A stretch of DNA of 64,000 nucleotides from Rhodococcus qingshengii (GCF_021025955.1 NZ_JAJNCL010000015.1:62001-126000), one strand, 5' to 3'; positions 22,778-31,153 are shown, counted from the stretch's first letter. Notes: a model not told the origin generated them from the letters alone. Made by a program: numbers and translations.

Positions 22778-24331
22778 TCAGGCCGGGCACACGCTTCCGT
22801 TGCTGGGCAGGGAGGCGTCGCTGAGGTAGAGGCGCATCGCCTGTTGAGCGCACGTGGATTGCGCCGCGGGGTGACCCGCACCCTGCCAGTCCAGGGTTGC
22901 GAAGCGCGACCCTGCATTGGTCACGACGCCGGTGACGGTCGAGAGTCCGGAGTTCCCGACGGCCGGGTCACCCCGACCGCTCAGTACGAGGACGGCGGGC
23001 TTCAACTGGTTGGGCAGGGGAGAGTTGGCGGTCGACGGCCAGCTGGCGCATGCGAGCAATCCGAGCGCGGCTTCTCGACCGAATACCGGATAGTTGGTGC
23101 TCCACGTGTCCGCCAGTTCGCGGGCACGCCCGATCCCCGGCCATTGCATGCCGTCGGTGCACCGTCCGATGAACTGGCCGTCGCCGTCCACCTCGTTCTC
23201 CGCCCGGGCGGCGCGCTCTCGAATCGGCGAAGCATTTCCGGTACCGAGCGCAGTCAGAGCGTCGGCGAGTGAGCGGGTCTCTTGCTCACGATTGGTTCCG
23301 GCTGTCCACAGGCTCGCCGAAATCGCGTTCGACACTGCAGCGGCGGACAATGGTTGGAATTCATCGGCCCGAGCGCGCTCCATCAAGTCGGTGATCGCTT
23401 TTTTCGGATCAGGTCCGAGCGAGCACCCCAGCGCCACACATCGCTGAGCAAACGCGGTCAATGCCGCTTCCTCGCCCTGCACGCGGCTCTCGGCTTCGGT
23501 GGCAGCGTCAGTGGCTACAGGAGCGGGAGAATCGAGGATCAATCTCGCGAGGTTGTTCGGGTGGGCTGCCGCATAGCTCAGCGCGATGTCCGAGCCGGAC
23601 CCTGCAGACCACAGAGCGATGGTCTCGACGCCCCACCGAGTGCGCAAGGCGTCGATGTCCTCGGCTGCGGAGTCGGCGCCGAACTTCAGTTCTTGAGGGT
23701 CGAGGTAGTCCGTGCAGGCAATGGTTGCGTCGTGACCGAGGGCCGCGACCGCATCGGCCGCGTCACCGGTGGTGTCCGAGTCGAACTGGCCCAGATCGTG
23801 AAGTCCGCGCCGAATCTCCGGCGTCATGCAGTCGATTGCGGTGGACCTGTCGATTCCGCGGCGATCGAGGGCAACCACGGGATGTTCTGCGAGAACCGTC
23901 GTCAAGCCGGATGCGGCGAGCATGGCGAGCGAGTTTCCCGACGAACGGTCGGTGCCGGATGTGAACACGATCGGATATGCGTTGGCAGGCGTCGACGACG
24001 TGCGAGCGCGGGTCAATCCGGCAGTGAAGTTGCCGTCGATCGCGCCGGTCACGTCGATGGGAGCACTGAATTCTGCGCATTCGAGGATGACTCCGGCGCT
24101 CGACGCTGCGAGAGCCTGGTCGGCGAGTGACGTGCCGGTGCAGTCTCGCCACGGTAGATCGTCGGTCGGGACGCCAGGGACAACCGGCGGCGCATCGGGC
24201 GACGGGCCCTCGCTCTGGGCCGGGCTGCCGTCGGTACGGCCTTCGACCGCGACGGCGGGCCGAAGCGACGGTCCGGCGCCGCACGCACAACACGTCGCGA
24301 GGACGACGGCCATCAAAGCAACTCTGCGCAT
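22778..24331 (-). CDS. Secreted alpha/beta-hydrolase lipoprotein with altered nucleophile motif (TAP-like C-terminus)
   Basis: 517 residues from ATG 24331: MRRVALMAVVLATCCACGAG is a lipoprotein signal with the lipobox cysteine near residue 15-17. The fold matches secreted tripeptidyl-aminopeptidase-like hydrolases: catalytic Asp candidate in LSGRGDPAV and His in WQGAGHPAA. At the nucleophile elbow the expected G-x-S-x-G reads S-A-G-S-G (ALWSAGSGSDIAL), so the serine seems to be replaced by glycine. It may be a non-catalytic family member, or a neighbouring serine may serve. The upstream open frame to 24523 is unlikely to be coding. Confidence 0.7.
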   Translation of the reverse strand: MRRVALMAVVLATCCACGAGPSLRPAVAVEGRTDGSPAQSEGPSPDAPPVVPGVPTDDLPWRDCTGTSLADQALAASSAGVILECAEFSAPIDVTGAIDGNFTAGLTRARTSSTPANAYPIVFTSGTDRSSGNSLAMLAASGLTTVLAEHPVVALDRRGIDRSTAIDCMTPEIRRGLHDLGQFDSDTTGDAADAVAALGHDATIACTDYLDPQELKFGADSAAEDIDALRTRWGVETIALWSAGSGSDIALSYAAAHPNNLARLILDSPAPVATDAATEAESRVQGEEAALTAFAQRCVALGCSLGPDPKKAITDLMERARADEFQPLSAAAVSNAISASLWTAGTNREQETRSLADALTALGTGNASPIRERAARAENEVDGDGQFIGRCTDGMQWPGIGRARELADTWSTNYPVFGREAALGLLACASWPSTANSPLPNQLKPAVLVLSGRGDPAVGNSGLSTVTGVVTNAGSRFATLDWQGAGHPAAQSTCAQQAMRLYLSDASLPSNGSVCPA

Positions 24332-24350
24332 GCCGACCAGAGTGCCAGGT

Positions 24351-25121
24351 TCACCGACGTGGCTGCTGACGAACCCATCGAGTGATGATCGTGCCGTCCG
24401 AATCGCCGAGGATGTGCGCGGGGCGCATGGCTGTGGGCATTGCGTTGGGGGAGAGTGAGATTCGGCCGACTTTGCTGCCCACCAGTTGAGGCGAAGTGGT
24501 GATGCAGAGTTCGTCGACTGCATTGTCCTCGATCAACTGCCCGAAAAGTGACGGTCCGCCCTCGCACAGCACGCGACGGAGCTTGCGAACCGACAAGGCC
24601 CTGTCGATGTCGCCGCTGCTGACGTTCGGCGAGTCCGTCACCTCCACCTGTGCTCCGGCAGATCTCAGCGCCGAAATCGCCGCGGAGTTCGCGTCGCGAC
24701 CGACAACAAGGATCGGTGGAATTTCGGTATCCCGCAGGAGTCGACTGTCAGGGTCGATCGACGCATGCGCCGAGACGACCAGTATCGGTGGCACCCGAGC
24801 GAGGCCGCCGGCAGTGCGTCGGGCCCGTGCTGCGTCCGAGATCTGCACACCCCCGTAGTTCTCGGCTCGCGCAGTGCCTGCGCCGACCACGACGACGTCA
24901 CAGAGTTCGCGCATGATCCCGAATACCGACTTGTCCGCAGGTGTGCCCAGTCCGCCGCTCACTCCGTCGACGGAGACGCACCCGTCGATGCTGGAAACGA
25001 AGTTCACACGCATCCAGGGTTGCGAGAGATTCTCCGGATAGGCGTACAGGCTGCGGAGTTCGTCTTCGTGGCCTGGTGTGAAGTAGGTCGCAATATCCAT
25101 ACGGTGCACATGAGAGATCAC
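24351..25121 (-). CDS. RibD C-terminal-domain reductase (pyrimidine reductase family)
   Basis: 256 residues resembling the NADPH-dependent reductase half of RibD, without the deaminase half. Visible motifs are VNFVSSIDGCVSVDG (N-terminal strand and turn), VVVGAGTARAENYGG for cofactor binding, and LCEGGPSLFGQL near the C-terminus. Actinobacteria carry several such stand-alone paralogues; some reduce riboflavin intermediates, others act on folate or F420-type substrates. No rib gene is nearby, so the substrate stays open. GTG 25121 start; ATG 25100 is an alternative. Divergent from zapE. Confidence 0.8.
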   Translation of the reverse strand: MISHVHRMDIATYFTPGHEDELRSLYAYPENLSQPWMRVNFVSSIDGCVSVDGVSGGLGTPADKSVFGIMRELCDVVVVGAGTARAENYGGVQISDAARARRTAGGLARVPPILVVSAHASIDPDSRLLRDTEIPPILVVGRDANSAAISALRSAGAQVEVTDSPNVSSGDIDRALSVRKLRRVLCEGGPSLFGQLIEDNAVDELCITTSPQLVGSKVGRISLSPNAMPTAMRPAHILGDSDGTIITRWVRQQPRR

Positions 25122-25143
25122 ATCACGTAGATACCCTTGACGG

Positions 25144-26160
25144 ATGCATGAACGTCTTGTCGATCGCAGCCCGGTGGTACCCGCCGATCAACTGGTAGCT
25201 CAAATGGTGCCTCCCGCAATGTTCGACGAGGTGAGTTTTGCGTCCTACATTCCTGATCCGAAGGAACCGAGCCAGGCAGCTGCTGTCGCCAAGGCCGAGG
25301 AATTCTCCAAGCGCGTCACCAAGATCCGTAGTGGTGGACGCCGCGGACTGTTCGGCAAGAAGACCCAAGCGACCGGCGCCGGCCTGTACCTCGACGGTGG
25401 ATTCGGTGTCGGTAAGACGCACTTGCTGGCATCGATCTTCCACAGCGTTCCGTCGCCGAAGGCGTTCGGAACCTTCGTCGAGCTGACACACGTCGTCGGC
25501 GCTCTCGGCTTCAACAAGGCCGTCGAAGCGCTCGCCGACCACAGCGTTCTCTGCATCGACGAGTTCGAGCTCGACGATCCGGGCGACACCATGCTCGTCT
25601 CCCGCCTCCTCTCGGAGCTTTCCGCGCGCGGCGTGTCCATCGTCGCGACGTCGAACACGCTTCCCGGCCAGCTCGGTGAGGGTCGCTTCGCCGCTCAGGA
25701 CTTCCTGCGTGAGATCAAGAAGCTCGGCTCGATCTTCGAGACGATTCGCGTCGACGGCCCCGACTACCGTCACCGTGACCTCCCGCCCGCACCGGAGCCC
25801 GTCACGTCGGAGGAGTTGGTTTCTCGGGCCGACGCCATCGACGGTGCCACGCTCGACGACTTCGACGAGCTGTGCAAGCACCTCAGCACACTGCACCCGT
25901 CGCGGTACAACAAGCTCGTCGAGGGTGTGAAGGCAGTCTTCATCGACGGCGTTCACCCCGCAACGGATCAGTCCGTTGCACTGCGCATCGTGGTTCTCGC
26001 CGACCGCTTGTACGACGCGAGCATCCCGGTCACCGTCTCCGGCGCACGCCTCGACGAGATATTCACTCCCGAGATGCTCGCCGGTGGGTACAAGAAGAAG
26101 TACCTGCGCGCGACCTCGCGTCTGCTCGCACTTTCTCGTTTCGAGGTCGCGGCCGGCTGA
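25144..26160 (+). CDS. zapE: ZapE/AFG1-like AAA ATPase
   Basis: 338 residues. P-loop ATPase linked in other bacteria to division-ring control and membrane-protein quality. Walker A is GGFGVGKTHLLASIF (about residue 88), Walker B VLCIDEFELDD, and the sensor region ATSNTLPGQLGEGRFAAQDF. It ends with a conserved RLLALSRFEVAAG. ATG 25144 fits the family; the gene is monocistronic and divergent from the RibD-like gene. Confidence 0.92.
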   Translation: MHERLVDRSPVVPADQLVAQMVPPAMFDEVSFASYIPDPKEPSQAAAVAKAEEFSKRVTKIRSGGRRGLFGKKTQATGAGLYLDGGFGVGKTHLLASIFHSVPSPKAFGTFVELTHVVGALGFNKAVEALADHSVLCIDEFELDDPGDTMLVSRLLSELSARGVSIVATSNTLPGQLGEGRFAAQDFLREIKKLGSIFETIRVDGPDYRHRDLPPAPEPVTSEELVSRADAIDGATLDDFDELCKHLSTLHPSRYNKLVEGVKAVFIDGVHPATDQSVALRIVVLADRLYDASIPVTVSGARLDEIFTPEMLAGGYKKKYLRATSRLLALSRFEVAAG

Positions 26161-26172
26161 TCGGCACGCCTG

Positions 26173-26706
26173 TCAGCTGACGGGGCGCTCCATCACGAAA
26201 TCGTGGTGGAGTTGTGCGCCCACGAGGAAAGTCTTTGTGCCGACCTGGGTGAAACCGTGCTTGGCGTAGAACTTCTGGGCACGCAGATTCTCCTGATTGA
26301 CACCAAGCCAGATTCCGGCACTTCCGCTGCGTCGTGCGTGGTCGAGGACGGCGTCCATCAAGGATGCTGCCGCGCCGGTCCCGTGGTTACCCGGAAGCAC
26401 GTACAACTTGCTCAGTTCCGTCGTCGGGCGAAGAGTCACAGCAGCTTTGACGTCCGGGTCGGCGGGCTCGTCGTCGACAAGCATCGCGTAGCCCACGATC
26501 GAACCGTCGCGAATGACCTTGAGAACGGTTCGCGTCGGATCGGTCAGGTACTCGGAGAACTTGTCGACGGAGAGAACGTTGTCGATGAAGGCGCTGATGT
26601 CGTCGTCCGACGCGTCCGGCGGACATGCCAATGGAAATGTCACCGCTGCCACGTCGGCGATTGCTTCGGAATCCCAGATTCCGGCCCGGTCAACGGTGAT
26701 CGTCAC
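26173..26706 (-). CDS. GNAT family N-acetyltransferase
   Basis: 177 residues with the GNAT core: beta4 ELSKLYVLPGNHGTGAAASL, in which the acetyl-CoA-binding loop reads GNHGTGAA in place of Q/RxxGxG/A, and the C-terminal FYAKHGFTQVGTKTF strand-helix. No signal peptide. It converges with zapE with a 12-base gap. Substrate unknown. Confidence 0.85.
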   Translation of the reverse strand: MTITVDRAGIWDSEAIADVAAVTFPLACPPDASDDDISAFIDNVLSVDKFSEYLTDPTRTVLKVIRDGSIVGYAMLVDDEPADPDVKAAVTLRPTTELSKLYVLPGNHGTGAAASLMDAVLDHARRSGSAGIWLGVNQENLRAQKFYAKHGFTQVGTKTFLVGAQLHHDFVMERPVS

Positions 26707-26773
26707 GTCAGCTTCTACCTCTCGCGCACACAGTTCGGTCGATCAAGTACACCACTTTCCTGGAGCGCAATGC

Positions 26774-27970
26774 TCAAGCGGCGTTCTCGGTGACCGGAGT
26801 CTTGGCTCGTTTCGGCGCGAACGCGGGAGCAAGAACTATCAAGATCGCACAGAACGCCAACGGAATCAGGAACCCGATCCGGAGGTCACTGAAGGCAGCG
26901 ACTGCGCCGACGATGCCACCACCGACCACGGTGCCGACGTAGTTGAAGAGGTTGATGCGTGCGATGACCGCGTCGACCTGATCCGGGGGCGCCATCCGGC
27001 CGGCGGCGCTGAAGCAGATCGGAGCGATCACCGGTACCCCGAGCCCGACGATGAGGAAACCGGCGATGGCAACGGCGGGTGATTGCGCGAGAACAACGAC
27101 TGTCATACCGACTACGCCGATGAGAGAGCCGATCCGCACGACGGTGATCTCACCGAACTTCCCGACCCAGTAGTCGCCGGTCAGTCGTGCGATCAGTGCG
27201 GCGATTTGGTACGCCGCCACGGACAGGGCAGCGGTCCCGGCGTCGGCGAGCAGTTCGTCCTTGACGTAGAGAGTCGACCAGTTTCCGACGCTGAAGTCAA
27301 TCGCATAGAACAAAGCCATCGCGATGCCGAGGAGGACAAAGGCGCGGGTAGGGACGGTGAACTTCGCGGTGCTCGTGATGTTTGCATCGGCAACCGGAGA
27401 CTCGGACCGATCCAACAGTTGCGGGCCGAAGGCCAGAAGCATCAGTCCGACAACGACTCCCGCGATCACCTGCGTCACGCGGATCGAAATCTCGAGACCT
27501 GCGGTTGCTGAGATGAAGAGAGCGCCGACAATCGCTCCGACGCTCCAGGAAGCATGGAACGAGGAGAGAATGAAGCGACCCTTGGCGTGTTGAATCGAGA
27601 CCGCCTGCATGTTGGCGGCTGCGTCGACCATGCCGAGTCCGATGCCGTAGATCGCCAGGAAGACGAAGAACATCGCCGCATTGGGTGCAATTCCCGTTGC
27701 CCCGCCGAAGACTGCGATGACGGCGAGTCCGGTTCGCAGAGTCATCTTGCTCGACGTCCGCACCGCCAGCATCTCGGCGAGCACGCTGCCGAGGCCGGCG
27801 ATGACGGACACAGTGACAACCGCAACCACCACCAGCGTCTCGCTCAGCTCGAACAAGTCCTTGTACTGCGGAAGCTGCGTCAGAATGGCGGCGAGCAGAA
27901 ATCCTTGAAGTCCGAAGGCCACCGAAGTGGCGATCCGGGCCCTCGTCAGGGTGCGGGTGTTATCCGTCAT
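26774..27970 (-). CDS. Major facilitator superfamily transporter
   Basis: 398 residues from ATG 27970 with twelve hydrophobic segments in two halves. The loop after TM2 (LAEMLAVRTSSKMTLRTG) and the central charged linker (LLDRSESPVADANITSTAKF) match the MFS layout. It is divergent from the beta-glucosidase gene, so sugar or glycoside transport is possible but unproven. An inverted repeat just upstream may be its operator. Confidence 0.85.
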   Translation of the reverse strand: MTDNTRTLTRARIATSVAFGLQGFLLAAILTQLPQYKDLFELSETLVVVAVVTVSVIAGLGSVLAEMLAVRTSSKMTLRTGLAVIAVFGGATGIAPNAAMFFVFLAIYGIGLGMVDAAANMQAVSIQHAKGRFILSSFHASWSVGAIVGALFISATAGLEISIRVTQVIAGVVVGLMLLAFGPQLLDRSESPVADANITSTAKFTVPTRAFVLLGIAMALFYAIDFSVGNWSTLYVKDELLADAGTAALSVAAYQIAALIARLTGDYWVGKFGEITVVRIGSLIGVVGMTVVVLAQSPAVAIAGFLIVGLGVPVIAPICFSAAGRMAPPDQVDAVIARINLFNYVGTVVGGGIVGAVAAFSDLRIGFLIPLAFCAILIVLAPAFAPKRAKTPVTENAA

Positions 27971-27991
27971 CAAGCAGGGCCTTTGTCTCGT

Positions 27992-28012
27992 CCGTTCGGT
28001 TGGGCCGAACGG
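27992..28012. promoter_or_regulatory. Operator-like inverted repeat between MFS and beta-glucosidase genes
   Basis: CCGTTCGG (27992-27999) and CCGAACGG (28005-28012) form a perfect 8-bp inverted repeat around five bases, 22 bases upstream of the transporter start. A dimeric repressor could control both divergent genes from it; no regulator gene lies next to it. Confidence 0.45.
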
Positions 28013-28086
28013 TACTGGATCTCGATACTGGTCGAGTGTCCAACAAAGCTGCGTGTTTTGCACGGTTCTTTGATTAACTGACCGGC

Positions 28087-29472
28087 ATGACTCGGCAGCC
28101 GACACCAGAATTTCCGTCTTCCTTCGTCTGGGGAACCGCCACCGCGGCCTATCAAATCGAAGGAGCTGTGGCGGAAGACGGTCGCGGACCGTCGATCTGG
28201 GATGAGTTCTGTGACCGTCCCGGTGTAGTCGTCGGGGGCGACACCGGGACGGTCGCTGCCGATCATTATCACCGCTGGGAATCGGATATCGAGTTGATGA
28301 AAGACCTCGGGCTCGACGCTTATCGGCTGTCCCTGTCGTGGTCGCGAATACTCCCCACCGGATCGGGGGCCGTGAATGCGAAAGGGCTCGACTTCTACGA
28401 CCGCCTGATCGATCGACTGTGTTCGGTGGGAATTACTCCTGCTGTCACTCTCTTTCACTGGGATCTGCCCTTGGCGCTACAAGAGCAGGGCGGCTGGATG
28501 AACCGAGACACCTCGTACCGGCTGGCAGAGTACGCGCATGTCGTCGGCGAACGGTTGTCCGATCGCGTCGGAATGTGGATGCCGCTCAACGAACCGGTAG
28601 TGCACACGCTCTACGGCCATGCCTTGGGAGTTCACGCCCCCGGACTGGCTTTGGGGTTCGAGGCTTTCCAAGCCGCACATCATCAGCTGCTCGGGCACGG
28701 CCTCGCTGTCGAAGCGCTTCGGGCAACCGGATGCACGAACATCGGAATCGCCTCCAATCATGCTCCGGTGCGGGCAGCTTCGGATTCCCCGGAAGACGTG
28801 ATGGCTGCCGACATCTACGACCACGTCGTCAATTGGATGTTCGCCGACCCGGTATTGGTCGGAAAGTATCCCGCAGACGAATTTGCACAGCTGCTCAGCG
28901 GTCCGGTCGAAGAGGACTTGAAGATCATCGGGGCGCCGCTCGACTGGTACGGGATCAACTACTACGAGCCGACGATGATTGCCGCTCCGGTGGAAGGCCA
29001 GGGGACAGAAGGTGTGCTCGAGGTCGACCTACCGCCGGGCCTGCCCTTTGCGCCTGTCGCGATTACCGGTTATCCCATAACCGATTTCGGATGGCCGATC
29101 GTCCCTGAGGGACTAGGTGAGATCTTGCGGACGTTCCAAGCACGCTTCGGTGACGCACTGCCGCCGATCTACATCACGGAAAGCGGGTGTTCGTTCCACG
29201 ACGCTCCGGATGCCGCAGGAGTTGTCGAGGACGAAGCACGAATCGACTATCACGATGCGCACCTTCGCGCCCTCCGATCGGCAATGGACGACGGTGTCGA
29301 CGTCCGTGGTTATTTTGTGTGGTCGCTTCTCGACAACTTCGAATGGGCCGCGGGATACAAGGAGCGATTCGGCCTGGTGCACGTCGATTTCGACACCCAG
29401 AAGCGCACACCGAAGACCTCGTTCGAGTGGTATCGCGCCCTGATCGCCGAGCATAAAGAGGCTCACGTCTGA
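28087..29472 (+). CDS. bglB: Beta-glucosidase, glycoside hydrolase family 1
   Basis: 461 residues, cytoplasmic. GH1 landmarks in order: FVWGTATAAYQIEGAV near the start, TLFHWDLPLALQEQGGW, the acid/base glutamate in WMPLNEPVVHTLYGH, the nucleophile glutamate in PIYITESGCSF, and YFVWSLLDNFEWAAGY near the end. Both catalytic glutamates are present. ATG 28087. The divergent MFS gene may bring in the glycoside. A hairpin follows the stop. Confidence 0.95.
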   Translation: MTRQPTPEFPSSFVWGTATAAYQIEGAVAEDGRGPSIWDEFCDRPGVVVGGDTGTVAADHYHRWESDIELMKDLGLDAYRLSLSWSRILPTGSGAVNAKGLDFYDRLIDRLCSVGITPAVTLFHWDLPLALQEQGGWMNRDTSYRLAEYAHVVGERLSDRVGMWMPLNEPVVHTLYGHALGVHAPGLALGFEAFQAAHHQLLGHGLAVEALRATGCTNIGIASNHAPVRAASDSPEDVMAADIYDHVVNWMFADPVLVGKYPADEFAQLLSGPVEEDLKIIGAPLDWYGINYYEPTMIAAPVEGQGTEGVLEVDLPPGLPFAPVAITGYPITDFGWPIVPEGLGEILRTFQARFGDALPPIYITESGCSFHDAPDAAGVVEDEARIDYHDAHLRALRSAMDDGVDVRGYFVWSLLDNFEWAAGYKERFGLVHVDFDTQKRTPKTSFEWYRALIAEHKEAHV

Positions 29473-29482
29473 CCTGAAGTGG

Positions 29483-29522
29483 AGGCGGTCTGGGTTGCTT
29501 TGCTAGGCGGTCTGGGTTGCTT
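29483..29522. repeat. Tandem 18-bp direct repeat after bglB
   Basis: AGGCGGTCTGGGTTGCTT occurs at 29483-29500 and again at 29505-29522. The second copy forms the left arm of the following hairpin. Confidence 0.85.
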
Positions 29523-29543
29523 TATGGAACCAGGCCGCCTAGC
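29502..29543 (+). terminator. Hairpin after bglB
   Basis: GCTAGGCGGTCTGG (29502-29515) pairs with CCAGGCCGCCTAGC (29530-29543), one G-T pair. Only a weak T-run follows. Probably ends bglB transcription before the leader of the next gene. Confidence 0.7.
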
Positions 29544-29553
29544 CTCTTCTCTC

Positions 29554-29621
29554 ATGAAGCGAATTCTCGTAGTAAGCCGCCGTAGCGGGGTCTGAATCGG
29601 ACCGACCCCTCGCTGCGGGTC
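29554..29621 (+). promoter_or_regulatory. Branched-chain amino-acid leader peptide and alternative hairpins (attenuator candidate)
   Basis: ATG 29554 opens a 13-codon frame MKRILVVSRRSGV ending at 29595, with adjacent Ile-Leu-Val-Val codons. GACCCC (29604-29609) can pair with GGGGTC at the end of the leader frame (29587-29592), while its first five bases can instead pair with GGGTC (29617-29621), giving mutually exclusive hairpins. Ribosome stalling on scarce Leu/Ile/Val charged tRNA could choose between them. Leader-peptide control of leuA is known in actinobacteria; its use for this orphan domain gene is inference. Confidence 0.6.
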
Positions 29622-29669
29622 GTCTTGCTACCAGTTGGTCCTCCACTTCATTCCAGGAAGACCACGACT

Positions 29670-30149
29670 ATGACTTACAACTTCGCCTTCGCTTCTGATT
29701 CCTCTTCTACGCCTGCTGATCCTTTCGCAGCGCGCCACGGAAAATCTCTGCCTGCCGGCCTGCGTGCCGAATGCTCTGCGATGTCCTGGACCGAGTTCGA
29801 GTCCACGTACGCGGCAATGAGCGGCCCGATCCGTCTGGGCGCGTGGTCATCCGAAAAGATTGCACCGGGTCGGTGGACCTTCGAAGCGACTCTCGGTCTG
29901 GGGGAGCGCATCCAGAAAGCGTCCACCACCTCGACCGGTGCGATCTCGGCTATGACCTCGATGCTGCACGACGCGGGAATCTCTCTCGAGATCCTGTCTT
30001 TCCACCAGCACCAGATCGGCCACCGTACTGCGACGTTCATCTTCACCGAGTGTGACGGACGTCGGAGCTGGGCGATGGGTATTGCGGAGTCGTCCACGGA
30101 GTCCTCGCTGCGCGCGATGACCTCGGCAGCGAACCGCTTCTCTCACTGA
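29670..30149 (+). CDS. Orphan LeuA allosteric (dimerisation) domain protein
   Basis: 159 residues from ATG 29670 after CAGGAAG. The C-terminal 90 residues match the leucine-binding regulatory domain of 2-isopropylmalate synthase: ISAMTSMLHDAGISLEILSF, then FIFTECDGRRSWAMGIAES and SLRAMTSAANRF. The catalytic TIM barrel is absent. It might bind leucine and form mixed dimers with full LeuA, or be a separate leucine sensor. The leader upstream suggests its amount responds to branched-chain amino acids. No leu genes are adjacent. Confidence 0.75.
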   Translation: MTYNFAFASDSSSTPADPFAARHGKSLPAGLRAECSAMSWTEFESTYAAMSGPIRLGAWSSEKIAPGRWTFEATLGLGERIQKASTTSTGAISAMTSMLHDAGISLEILSFHQHQIGHRTATFIFTECDGRRSWAMGIAESSTESSLRAMTSAANRFSH

Positions 30150-30160
30150 TCAGCTCCATC

Positions 30161-30210
30161 AACCGCAGTGCTGACGCATTCCCTGGGGGGCTTGCGTCAG
30201 CACTGCGGTT
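30161..30210. terminator. Strong terminator after the LeuA-domain gene
   Basis: AACCGCAGTGCTGACGCA (30161-30178) pairs exactly with TGCGTCAGCACTGCGGTT (30193-30210), an 18-bp stem. Confidence 0.9.
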
Positions 30211-30235
30211 AGTGTGTTCGGTGCTCAAACACAAA

Positions 30236-30261
30236 AAGCCGGAACCCTGAGGTTCCGGCTT
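30236..30261. terminator. Terminator of the tRNA cluster
   Basis: AAGCCGGAACC (30236-30246) pairs with GGTTCCGGCTT (30251-30261) with A-rich sequence on the far side, as expected for transcription coming leftward from the tRNA genes. Confidence 0.85.
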
Positions 30262-30275
30262 CTTGCATTCTCAAA

Positions 30276-30350
30276 TGGTGCGCGATACTGGGATTGAACC
30301 AGTGACCTCTTCCGTGTCAGGGAAGCGCTCTCCCGCTGAGCTAATCGCGC
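30276..30350 (-). tRNA. tRNA-Val (GAC), copy 1
   Basis: Minus-strand cloverleaf with acceptor GCGCGAT/ATCGCGC, anticodon loop CTGACAC (GAC) and T-arm GGTTCAATCCC-type sequence. CCA is encoded (TGG at 30276-30278). Identical to the copy at 30535-30609. Confidence 0.95.
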
Positions 30351-30366
30351 GGGTTCTGGAGAAAAA

Positions 30367-30442
30367 TGGAGCGGACGACGGGATTCGAACCCGCGACCCC
30401 AACCTTGGCAAGGTTGTGCGCTACCAGCTGCGCCACGTCCGC
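30367..30442 (-). tRNA. tRNA-Gly (GCC), copy 1
   Basis: Acceptor GCGGACG/CGTCCGC, anticodon loop TTGCCAA (GCC), T-loop GGTTCGAATCC. CCA is encoded at the 3' end, unlike the second copy. Confidence 0.95.
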
Positions 30443-30534
30443 ATGAGCAATGAACTCCGTTACCGGAACTCAGTACTTTTCTAACTTATCAGACCTGCAA
30501 GCAGGCCTTGACCATCAGGCCCGAAGGCCTGACG

Positions 30535-30609
30535 TGGTGCGCGATACTGGGATTGAACCAGTGACCTCTTCCGTGTCAGGGAAGCGCTCTCCCGCTGAGC
30601 TAATCGCGC
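30535..30609 (-). tRNA. tRNA-Val (GAC), copy 2
   Basis: Same sequence as copy 1 over its full length including encoded CCA. Separated from tRNA-Gly copy 1 by a stretch holding the hairpin TCAGGCC-CGAA-GGCCTGA (30515-30532). Confidence 0.95.
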
Positions 30610-30610
30610 G

Positions 30611-30681
30611 AGGTGGAGACGGGAATCGAACCCGTGTGCACGGCTTTGCAGGCCGTTGCCTCACCACTCGGCCACTCCACC
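30611..30681 (-). tRNA. tRNA-Cys (GCA)
   Basis: Acceptor GGTGGAG/CTCCACC, anticodon loop CTGCAAA (GCA), T-loop GGTTCGATTCC. No encoded CCA. One base from tRNA-Val copy 2. Confidence 0.95.
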
Positions 30682-30706
30682 GTAAAAGGTTGAGTCACAC
30701 CTCTCG

Positions 30707-30779
30707 AGCGGACGACGGGATTCGAACCCGCGACCCCAACCTTGGCAAGGTTGTGCGCTACCAGCTGCGCCACGTCCGC
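30707..30779 (-). tRNA. tRNA-Gly (GCC), copy 2
   Basis: Mature sequence identical to copy 1 except that CCA is not encoded. First gene of the minus-strand tRNA cluster Gly-Cys-Val-Gly-Val. The 293 bases between it and the plus-strand tRNA-Val (30780-31072) show no gene; the cluster's promoter should lie there. Confidence 0.95.
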
Positions 30780-31072
30780 ATCGCACCGTGTTTCTTGGGG
30801 AGCTGCTCGCTCTCCTCGGTGCGTTGGAAACATTAGCCGACCGTGTCGGATACACACAAATCACCAGCTCAGTGGCGTGTTCGGAGTCGAATCGGCCCGT
30901 CGCGCGCGGTGCAACTGTCCATCTTGCCGATGAATACGGTCTGAAATCAGCTCGAATTCGTAGATTTCGGGGTTGCCTGGAGCAAAACGAATGCCAACCT
31001 GGTGATTCGTATTCATCGCGCAGCCGTGTTAATGTTCCAACTCGTTCGAGCGCATGCGTTCGGATGACTTAC

Positions 31073-31144
31073 GGTCCCGTGGCTCAGTGGGAGAGCGTCC
31101 GCTTCACACGCGGAAGGTCGCTGGTTCGATCCCAGCCGGGACCA
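31073..31144 (+). tRNA. tRNA-Val (CAC)
   Basis: Acceptor GGTCCCG/CGGGACC, anticodon loop TTCACAC (CAC), T-loop GGTTCGATCCC. No encoded CCA. Followed by a terminator. Confidence 0.95.
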
Positions 31145-31153
31145 CAGAAAGAC

